From contig JAYKXP010000327.1 in assembly GCA_037176845.1 (NCBI GenBank), positions 1 through 26,319 on the forward strand: a stretch of 26,319 bases of DNA, written 5' to 3'. Below the pieces are notes generated by a model. It was not told the DNA's origin. It saw only the letters and a program-made list of their open reading frames with translations, and searched no databases. The stretch comes from Paramarasmius palmivorus. Lineage: Eukaryota > Basidiomycota > Agaricomycetes > Agaricales > Marasmiaceae. The position numbers and the translations under genes are program-made. This document shows positions 9,837-18,797 of the stretch, piece after piece; position 1 is the stretch's first letter, and every line of letters begins with the position of its first letter.

Positions 9837-12800
9837 CTACACCTCTGTCTCGCTCTCCTCTCTGCTCATTGAGCCATGTGAACGACCGCCAGCTTCATCG
9901 GAACTGCTGTCACTAAGAGAGTCTGCTCCCAAGGGAGGCCCCACCTGCTTTTTCCATAAGGAGGCGAAGGAGCCAGCTAGCTTGCGGTACATCGAGGCTT
10001 GCCTGTATGCATATGCAGATGCCCCTTCTGCATGCGAACCTTGGAAAGCTGGGGTGCTTGCTCTTTTTTCCCATTGAGCAGCAGTCCATAGAAGCGATTT
10101 GATGGTCCTTGTCATTTCCTCCGTGAGGATCTGGACCTCTTCTTGCCATCGACAAAGCCTTGCATATGACTTTGCCCATTCAACGCGAAGCCCTATGAAT
10201 AAGGGTTCAGAAAGTGACAAAGGTAAGGCAAGGCGAGATAGACACACCTTGATATAATCTTTCATCTGAAGCGAAACCTCCCCCATCAGCAGCCCACCAT
10301 ATCCATGAGGTATCCCGATATCCCTGACCGGTCTTCTTCAACATCTCGTCTCGCTTCTTTCCCCATCTCCTGTCTGCCACCTCAGGCTCAACAACCTCCT
10401 CTTCATCTTCATCTTCATCTTCGTCTTCGTCTTCCTCCTCGTCTTCCTCCTCTTCAGCCCCGTCATCACTGCCCTCATCTTCTTCATTGGAATCCCTAGC
10501 CTCTTCTTGCAAACCACCGATCACTTCCTTGGCTCTGGCCTTGCCTGTGGATTGAGACCTCTTTCCCAGCTGTTTTCTGATTACTCCAATAGCTCTATCT
10601 TCGGGGTCTTCCATGCAACGAATATCCTTAGACCCTAACTTTCTCCAAGAAACAGCTGCTGGATCTCCACCACGAAGCTTTCGTATGGCCTCCCAGGCAT
10701 TCTGGTACCTTGAAGCGTGCAGGCGGCATTTGGACTCATTGAGCTGTATGAGTTTAGAGGAACGACGGAGTCGGCCTTGATGCCTGGCCTGTGCACTTTT
10801 GTATGTGCGAAGCCGAGAAGTGATTAGAAGCTGGTTTCGGAGCTCATCGAGAGCCTCCGAGCACTGCGCTTCTCGAAGCCTGAGCTCTATTGTGGCAAAG
10901 TCGGCAGCAGAACAGGTGGATAGTTGCTCCCTGGTGAGAGAGGAGGGAAGAAATAGCGGCATGCTTTCGACCTCTTCGGGGTTGAAAGATGATGTCTGTC
11001 GTAGAGAGCGAACAGCAGGCATTAGCTGGTCCTGCACTGTGTAAAACCTTGCAACAATCTTCCTGAGACGCATCTGCTTGTCAAGGATGTCGCCAACCTG
11101 CTTGAGAGTGGACCCCATCTGTTTCAACAGCCGAGTTTCTCGCAGCTGACGTCTGTCAAAAGTAGTCAGTAATTTTCAAAAGGTACATTGGCTGGATACT
11201 CACTGTTTTTCCTCTACATCAAAGGCCGAGAGCAGTAGCTCAGCAGGTCCCTTATATGCTATGGCATCGTCGTTTAGCAGCGCATCTGAGGGTGCTGCAT
11301 GGTCCGCAGTCAGGGTGGAATACTCCTCACGAGCAAGTTGAACTCGGACCTCCTGGATTGTGAGACCTGAGCTACTTAGTCAGCACTCCGTTAGCAACTG
11401 GAGTGATACAGTACACACCAGACTTTGGAAGCTCGTAGGGATTGGGGTTGCTCCGATCGGCCTCAAAGGCATGAACTGCTGCCTTCCAAGCGGGAGCTCG
11501 TGCAGCCTGGTTGACGGTCTGCGCATTGTGCAGCTCCTCCTGAGTAGCAGCCCACTCAACGGCAACTTTGAGCCTCCTTAACAACAAGGCACCTAAGAAC
11601 AAGCTCAGCAAGAATAAGAATAGACAAACAAGAGCTACCGACCTAGCCCCAACAGCTTGTTCCAGTTCCAATAGCTCCAGTGATCATCCAAAGTATCGTG
11701 GCGAGAACCCGGTCCCATTTCGGTTGTACTGGTCGCGATAGGGCCCTGCCCCGCCCAGTTACGCTCTACGCCTTCGCCGTCAGTTCGTCCGACACCAAGT
11801 GCATAGTTGAGAGAAAAATTGAGCTGGCATTTAATTGTGTGGCCATAAACGTGAAGCTTGGGAATAACGAAGAGAAAGTTAGCAAGAGCCTTGGGTCGAA
11901 CCTCTAAAGGCAGCTGCATCATTCGCTCAAGGAAGCGACGGCAGTACTGACAACATATGTCATAGGAAAGACATACGTCAAGATTGGAAGGGTGATGGCT
12001 GAGGATGCAGGCCATGATCCAGTCTATATTGCAATACCTGGGTAGGGAATGGTAAGTATCGCAGATGATATAGACAAAGCCGTAGAGCACCTACCTTTCT
12101 CCTTTTTGCAAATCTCCAACACCGTTAGGCTGAATGAACTCGTGTCGGGCACAACAACCTAGCCCAACCCCAGAGGAAGAGTAGTTACCTCTTGCGTTCC
12201 TGGAGTTGGCATGGTCAAGGGCAGCAAGACCGGAGCAAGTCGACATCTGCTTTGAGGTGAGAGCCACGATAGCTGCCAGAAATGCATAACATCACCTCCG
12301 TTTCATTCGTCATGTCGCGGAGGTATTTTCGATAAGGATCATCCTCTACCAAGTACGCCCAGCCCGTACCGTATCCAGGATCTGACTCCTCGTTTGAGAC
12401 TAGCTTTCGTTTAAGACGAAAGCATGCATCCACTGCAAGAAACAATCTGTAAATGAACCTAATTTTTGATCAGTGTTGGAACACGACCTTGTGTGTTGCA
12501 GCGCACCTTTGTTTGGGGTCTGTATCTTGCCAGTTGCCAGGTAAATTGATACCAGGGCGTGGGCAGGCAGGGCAAAGCACAGCTAGCTCTCCGGGATGCG
12601 TCTCAGATACTTTTCTCCCCGCGTCATTCCCTCGACCGCCTCGCTTCAACAACTTCAGATGCCGCCATTGGCGAACGACAGTCCGAAACGCAGAGTATCG
12701 AGTCTGTAAATCGAATCAGCCGGCAAACTAGCGTACAAACATCCAATGTCACTGACCTTGAACGACAAATCACCAGCGTTGTTGGTTAAATTCTCCATCC

Positions 12801-13822
12801 CACGATAATAGTCATACGCTGTTACCTTGCTCACGAGAGTCATCGCATGGAAATGCTCTAGGAGTCGGAAGGTAAACGCCGTCTTGGGGATCTTTGTGGT
12901 AGCGGGATACCATTCATAGCACAGGAGCTGTTGTCGCATCTGGGACAGGCCCCCAGCTTGCCCACACTGGCAATACTGAACGCGGACACGGTGCATTCCA
13001 TTCGTATGGACCACAGTGAACTTTGTGGGGGCTTGGAGGGGCGCAGGACAAGGGGTGTTATAAATGTGGCCCATCTGGACCACGAGACCCAGGCTTTCCA
13101 GAGAAACGCGCTCAAAGAAACGTCCATTCCAGAAATAAGAAATCGGATCAGCCTCCAGTCAAAAAAGATGAAGCTAACTCATACCTGTATCACATCCAAA
13201 GGTCTTTGCTGATGAAGGTCCAGGATGCAGGCCTTGCATACAAGCTGCATTGAAAAACAATCTCGACAGCGGTACTCCGGACGGGAGCCCTTCTTCTTGC
13301 AACGGCGACAGTAATCGGTGGCGTTATCTCCACGACCTTCTCCTATCATAAGGATACGAAGATATTCTTCACGAAGATTAACCCATTCGTTCGGGTCGCG
13401 TTTCTAACACCAGGGTCAGCAAAGGGTCGTTCGTATTAGAAAACGTTACTTACCGACTCAGTCTTGTTCCTCCGTCGAGTCGACCCTTCCTGCACGGGTA
13501 TTTCTTGTCCGGACGTTGAATAGCGTCCTCCGTCCATGGTTTGAACGCTACGGTAGTCCTCGTAGTCGTCGACGTGCATATCAGCAATGCCCTCCGCAAT
13601 GCTCTGGCCCTGAGGAGCCTCCTGCTTGTCTGAAGATACTGGAGCGTTCACCTTGAGGGGAATTGAGGTAACACGGCGTCTGTCCATTGAAATGGACGAG
13701 GTAGAGACCGAGACTGAAGTTCGACTCCTCTTACTAGGTCCGTCTTCATCTGAGAGGTCAAGGTCCTCTGCGGAGAACTGGGAAAGTCCTATCTGCTGTT
13801 TTCGATGACGTTTGCTGGACAT
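9837..13822 (-). CDS. KDZ-type transposase with CxC2 cysteine cluster, near full length (KDZ2)
   Basis: Begins at the ATG at 13822 and ends at 9837, with about eleven exons giving roughly 1,150 residues. Order: Ser/Asp-rich N-terminus; CxC2 cluster in exon 13403-13185 (CRRC, CRDC, CKAC, H); WNGRFF; HTNGMHRVRVQYCQC; CPACPRPGINLP; core motifs AVDACFRLK, GVGDLQKGERYCNIDW, YDICCQYC and DGEGVERNW; then a C-terminal region with coiled-coil character, a basic section, a long Asp/Glu run (about 10,400-10,470) and a Ser-rich tail. Most junctions, such as the one joining GVGDLQKGER to YCNIDW, keep frame. One problem: no proper acceptor precedes WNGRFF (13,184 to about 13,130). The nearest AG gives a 32-base intron and the next deletes the motif. 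The sixth zinc-ligand pair also looks altered, with Asp where KDZ1 has the last His. Role: transposition of its own element; activity is uncertain. Confidence 0.85.
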
Positions 13823-14474
13823 AAGAGGATAAGTATGAGGAAGGGGGAGGGAGAGGCGAGGTTACAGGGCTTAAATATGACTGAGTAGCAGGCCATGGTG
13901 ATTGTTGATTGGAAAGAAGCAATCGTGAGAAACCAACAAAGGCCGAGGAGAACGTAACTATTTCTCCGGTCTGAGCACGTGATCCCTGAGCGCAACGTTC
14001 CGTGTCTTTTTTTTTACTTCAAGTTCTTGTATAGAGCTTTCGGGAGCATGTAACATGCACAATCACCAATTTAGATCGAATATTATAAAAACCTGCTGCA
14101 TAATTATACTGCCTGGCTGTAATATGTACGAGTAGCACTGGAATAGTGGGGTATATACGGACCTGGTCGCTGAATTAGATCGAATATTAAAAGAACAACT
14201 ATACTGCCTGGGTCAAGCCTGGGTTTTATATGTACCGGTACTATCGCTGGAATAGCGGGGTATACGGACGTGACCAGGAAGTCTGCTCCATCAAGAAATT
14301 GCGACAGCTCCTTTGGTGGAGCATAGCCTATACAATGAGCACCTGGGTGCGAGAAGTGCGAGACCTGGCGCTGCTGTCTGCTCCTCGGAACGGGTCAGCG
14401 ATGCCTGGGACCTATGGCCTCAAGAGAACACACCTATTGCCATCCTTCCTAGTGCAATGAGCTGGAAATGCAGC
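13823..14474. repeat. Region upstream of KDZ2 with a 104-bp direct repeat
   Basis: No gene is supported. A two-copy direct repeat with a period of 104 bases begins TTAGATCGAATATTA at 14071 and at 14175. Both copies then carry an ACTATACTGCCTGG-like string, TATATGTAC, and CTGGAATAGYGGGGTATA..CGGAC. It lies about 250-450 bases upstream of the KDZ2 start, so it could belong to the other end of that element. Confidence 0.7.
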
Positions 14475-15282
14475 CTATACCTTGCATTTAGTTGACGCTA
14501 GGACTAGGCCGTTAGAATACTGCAGGCTCTCTAACATGGAGATCCACCTAGCGCTGCTCCCACGAAGCGTTGACGATTGAGCTGAAAACAACCTTTCACC
14601 AGAAAGAATAGGCTGGGCCGGTAAAGTAGGAAGCTCTTCTTCATTTGGATAGTCCTTGTCTGACATCGGCGCGATAGCTTCAGGTTCTTGCGAGTAGTAA
14701 GGCTGGGGAGAAGATGCACCGGAAGCAGGAGCTTCGGAAGAAGATGGATTGTGTCTTATAGGCACCGCCTGAGACATGAGAAATGAGCAGGTTCTCCTTC
14801 GTTTAAAGAGACTAGGATCAGAAGGTTCTGCATCAACATCGACGGCGTGTACGCAGCTTGAAAAGTCTTGTTTGCGCTTTCGTTGAGAAAAGTTTTCTGA
14901 GCTGAGATAAGAGCTGCATGGACTTTGAGCGGCGTAGTTGAGTATAAGAGACTATAAGAGACTCGAGATCACGTACCGAAGTCTCCCGCAAAGGACATCA
15001 ACTTTTTCTCCTGAGCGACGCAAGTAAGTGACTGCAATGATCTCCTCGTCAACTTCGTGGGAAGAGTATGTCTGTGACAACGGTGGTGGGGGATTACGAG
15101 GCTGTGCACAAGGTGGAGGTGTGAGAGAGCCACCTGTAGGATGGGAACTGGACACTTCTGGGCATGGAAGAAAGGCGCTGAGGATAACTCCCAGTCAATA
15201 CACAGGCTAAATTGTCAGGATAGTGCACATACCTAGACACCCGATACGTCAAAGCACTATCATCTTCTATCAGAGAAATCAT
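14475..15282 (-). CDS. Hypothetical Pro/Ser-rich protein, three exons
   Basis: I do not recognise this gene. The ATG at 15282 opens MISLIEDDSALTYRVS. An intron beginning GTATGTGCAC (about 15233) and ending at CCTCAG (about 15178) joins in frame to a Pro-rich segment (TPPPCAQP, NPPPPL) followed by a more globular-looking EVDEEIIAVTYLRRSGEKVD. A second intron beginning GTACGTGATC near 14978 leads to a basic segment (SQRKRKQDF), an acidic/Pro stretch and the C-terminus (ARWISMLESLQ) with a stop at 14475. The composition suggests a largely disordered nuclear protein. It follows the KDZ2 start at some distance on the same strand and could be host-derived or cargo. The start and second acceptor are uncertain. 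Confidence 0.45.
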
Positions 15283-15318
15283 GGGCGGAAGAGAGCTGTG
15301 AAGCCCCGAGTAACTCAA

Positions 15319-15830
15319 GCATCCTCATGCCGCAAAACGATCATCGCATTGATCGCAAAAGTTAACTCGCTGTTTGAGAGCTATGCATTATGAGACGTTC
15401 TCAACACATGTCTGTACAATACCAATAGCAATAATAAACCCATTTCGGAACGGCAGAGGTTCGTACTACACGTACATAAAGCTATCTGCGTGCTACGGCA
15501 AGCTAAGGATCCCACAGGTTCGCATGAAGGCTTCCTAAGATTCGGAAAATCCACTTCATGGCACTGGGTCACATAGCCAATATATCGCAGCCATCGTGTG
15601 GGACAGGTGTTCAACTAGTCAATCTGAGACATGTACAAAGAACGGCGGACGGCGAATTAAATTTGAAACGACGATGTTTTTACAAACTAAAACCAAAAAG
15701 TACGATACAGTACGAGTGCGATATGAAAGCCAGTATGATAGAAAAACAAGTACGATATGAAAGCGAGCACGATGGAAAATGAGAATGCAGTACCATAGGC
15801 TACGTGACATGGACAAAATGAAAGAACCTC
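15319..15830. repeat. Intergenic spacer with imperfect 34-bp tandem repeat
   Basis: No gene is supported. Two imperfect tandem copies of about 34 bases lie at 15717-15750 and 15751-15783, both starting with YRCGATATGAAAGC and continuing into RTGATRGAAAA-like sequence. Related CGATACAG and ACGATG pieces lie just upstream. The cluster sits about 50 bases beyond the stop codon of the HNH-like gene, as the A-rich clusters do behind the two KDZ genes. Confidence 0.55.
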
Positions 15831-17572
15831 TCAGACGCGACCACCTACCCAGGCCGCTGCCCTTGCGCTGCTCGCCGTATACTCATCAAGCAACTCTTTA
15901 CGGTCACGAGCCAGGGTGGACAAGTTCCAGATTTTGTCCAGGAGATCTGTGACTTTCTGTTGATGGGCCGCAGGATCAGACTTGGCTAGAAAAAGGGTGA
16001 GTGGGTGACCTAGCCAATGGTTAATGACGTTACTTACTTCGAGCCTTTCTCGGAGCCCTCGTCCTGCTTCGTGTCTGGTATCTACTACCTGATCCACTAC
16101 CACCTGCTCCACTACCACCTGCACCACCGCCACCTTTTCGACTGCCCCGCCCTTACTTCCACCGCCACCACCTCCGCTTTGGACCGCCTCCATCTCCACC
16201 TCGACCACCTCCACCTCCTTTTCGACCACCTCCACCTCCACTTCGACCGCCTCCTCGACCTGGACCGCCTTTCTTCCTGGGGCTTTTCGTAGAGCCGTCT
16301 GTAGACTCCTCCTTTTCTGTGTATCCCATGCCATTATCGCTCTGGCTGTCGCTGTCATCGTCGTTCGGATCCACGTATTCACCACCGCCTTCGTAGTACA
16401 TTCTATCGCAAAAGTCGGCGAAATCATCGGTCGCTGGCCCTGGAGCAAGATACAATCCGAGAATTGTGCTAGCATAATGGTGGTCCCAAACGGCCTGAGA
16501 AACTTGCATGCGATACCGACTCGGCTCAGGTTCCCTGAGTAGTTTGCCGTTCCAGAGACGCGGGGGGTTGCAGATCATTTCTGCCTTCAGGCCGTAGTTC
16601 TCCGTGATGGTGGGGTCAAAAATGTGGAACTGGACCGTACGATCGATGTCGGGGTTATTGAGGATTGCGACATCCGAAGGTTGGTTGCTATATTTCATGT
16701 GTTCCGGCCTCAGATATTTATTCGGGACCTGTAGCCTGATGAGATTAAGGTTTATGAAAGATGTAGGAGGACTTGCGCATAGGAAACTACATTTGGGGAT
16801 TCGCTCCGGGCCGTTCGCTTTGCTGCACCCAAGGAATGGGTGGAGGGGAGTCCAGACCAGTAGCCCGTTGCGAATATCGTCAATGTGTTCGACCGGTTCT
16901 GGATACTTCCGACTAACTCTGGTAATGTACTTCAAACGAGTAATCAGCTTCTTAGCGTGAAATAAGGAAAAGGGGAGGCTCACAGAGTTGCCTCGGCGAT
17001 GCGGCAAAACGTGAATAGCAGTGCAAGTGCCGCCCATGCTCCTCACATTTTCCACCGTTTCAAGCCTTGCCGCGTCTTCGTCCACAATGGCACAGTAGTT
17101 ATATCGGATCTTTTTCATCGCCCCATCCACTAACATCTCTCGTTTTCGTCTCTCGCGTTTCTCAATAGCTTTCCTAAAGTTGGATAGTCGTTGCTGGAGT
17201 TCTGGGTTCGCGCGGTCCGAAGAAGTTGTTCGTTCGATAAGTGCCTTCGGACTGGCAATAGCGTCGGTTTCTTCGTCCCAATCTAGACATTTTCAGTCAG
17301 CAAGTGCCCAACATCTTGGTAGAGTACTTACAAACGTTATATTGTAGAAGTGTTTCAGGCCCGATAATCAGGTTCGAAGTCTCGTCAACCTTTACTCCCT
17401 CATGATGAAGCTCTGCGGTGAGCGAAGGGGCAATGGAAGTCATAACGTGGAGGACCCAAAGAAGAGTGTGGTCGGTGACGGTGGCTGGCACGGACAGCGG
17501 TATTTCCAAGTACAGCGAATGGAACTCCCCGCTACTGGCTGTGAGGATAAACTCAATTCCGAAGGCAGCCAT
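15831..17572 (-). CDS. HNH-nuclease-like protein with Gly-rich hinge (possible in-frame stop)
   Basis: Starts at the ATG at 17572. Exon 1 (17572-17332) and exon 2 (17282-16984) are followed by an optional 54-base intron (16983-16930) and a long third exon. The HNH-type core reads CAIVDEDAARLE, then AIHVLPHRRGN (first His), IDDIRNGLLV (Asn) and TPLHPFLG (second His). This matches the layout of HNH_2-type nuclease proteins common in mushroom genomes, although the CxxC structural cysteines are not clear. A second segment (NYGLKAEMICNPPRLWNGK to STILGLYL) is followed by an acidic patch and a Gly/Arg-rich hinge. In the hinge a TAA lies at 16155-16153; the same frame stays open afterwards, splices (16037-15986) and ends in a helical tail at 15831 (VTDLLDKIWN). 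The stop may be a real truncation, an indel pair in the repetitive hinge, or a base error. Predicted role: DNA nicking or cleavage; substrate unknown. Confidence 0.65.
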
Positions 17573-17843
17573 GGCTGGGGGTGAGAAGGTTGGAATGTGG
17601 AATGTGGAAAGCAGACGTTGGATATTTCAAACTCCGACTTCCCACGCAGAGAACGTGGAATACATTCGACATGCATGTCCACTACGCCATGTTATCGCAT
17701 CCAAGCATCTCGAACCAAGTTCTTTGCTAAGTAAAGCTATGTATATCATAAGTAAAGCTATATAGTAAGATAGAAAAACCAAGATGAGGAAGCTACAACG
17801 CCATTTATCATAAAGGTGAGCGGTCAACGGCTGCGCCCAAGCT

Positions 17844-18600
17844 TTAAAACTGCCAACCGGAGCCTTCGCTGCAATGAGAGCGAGTAAACAAAAGCCCAGC
17901 TTCTCTAAAGCAAACCTGTTCAGCCTAGTGCTTGCGTTAGATGTGAGAAGTAGACTAAAAGCAGGCGAAACGTACGGGGTTTTCGTCTTCCTCGTTGGCT
18001 TCATTCTCAAAATCATCGACCTCAACCGCCCTCGCTTTACCCTTGTGGCTGCTCGAGGTTGAGGCTGAGTTGGAAGGCGAGGCTTTCTGGCTGCCTTCGG
18101 CGGTTGCTATGCTGGCGTTCCTTGCAGGGGGGCTGGCTTCCTCATCTTCGCTTGCGTAGGCAGTCAAATCGATTGTGTCGTCTTCGGTGAGATCAATGAC
18201 GATGCGCTGTGATTTCGAAGGTGTTTGCGAGCCGCTAGTCGTTGAACGATTGGCATTTTCATTCAGCCGTGCTCTCTTTGCCTTTCTCTCCTGCCTCGTC
18301 TTTCTTTCTTTCTTCCGTCGTTTTCTGGTAGCAATCCCACTTGGGCTTGAGGCCAACGGCGGCTCGAAAAGATCTATACCAAAAACCTAAGGACACGCAT
18401 TAGATATGGGGGAGAGGGTCAAGGAATAGCGCACGCACCGCAGCCGTTTGGTACACATTCATCTGTGAGCTTTCGGGACCCAAGATTTGAGCAATGTCCC
18501 TAGAGTAACATGAGCAAGAGACAGGTGAAACCAAAGAAACGACTCACGAGGACCAATTGAACTTGAGAAATTGGACTTCCGGGGTTTGAGCTGGGTCCAT
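17844..18600 (-). CDS. Small nuclear-looking protein with tandem SUMO-interaction-like motifs
   Basis: Four exons (18600-18548, 18499-18439, 18386-17976, 17915-17844) join with consistent phases to about 198 residues. It starts MDPAQTPEVQFLKFNWSS and contains VFGIDLFEPP, a strongly basic stretch (RKRRKKERKTRQERKAKRAR) that would serve as a nuclear signal, and then RIVIDLTEDD directly followed by TIDLTAYASEDEE. The two IDLT cores followed by acidic residues match the form of SUMO-interaction motifs. A Ser-rich region and a second acidic patch follow. The family is not recognised. It is transcribed away from the TET/JBP-like gene across a shared spacer of about 200 bases, so the two may be co-regulated. 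A partner or adaptor role for the dioxygenase is only inferred from position. Confidence 0.6.
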
Positions 18601-18797
18601 CGCGGCGGAGAGAAAAGATAGCGGTCACGTTACTTTTACACGGTGTCCGAGTTACGACTCGGACCTGCTGGTTTACGCGATTCTGGCAAGGGACCCGAGC
18701 GCTCTTTCTCACTGCCAGCACACACTCCTTCCCGCCATCACCTAAGCCCTGCCTCCGCCCTTTCTTCCTTCATTCCGCCGCACCGTTTAAGGCCAAC
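18601..18797. promoter_or_regulatory. Shared spacer between divergent genes (likely bidirectional promoter)
   Basis: About 197 bases separate the ATG of the minus-strand SUMO-motif gene (18600) from the plus-strand ATG at 18798. The plus strand carries a CT-rich run (CTTTCTTCCTTCATTCC near 18758), typical of fungal promoters. No clear TATA box was seen. Confidence 0.45.

Noticed and set aside
10305..10499. Plus-strand ORF with HLHLHLRLRL
   Set aside because: It is the complement of the Asp/Glu run of the KDZ2 transposase.
11360..11907. Plus-strand ORFs of 73-75 codons
   Set aside because: They lie opposite well-supported KDZ2 exons.
6227..13822. Defined terminal inverted repeats and target duplications for the two KDZ elements
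   Set aside because: I could not find convincing matching inverted ends by eye, so no element boundaries are claimed.
16017..16292. Plus-strand ORF rich in His and Leu
   Set aside because: It is the antisense shadow of the Gly-rich hinge of the HNH-like gene and has no features of its own.
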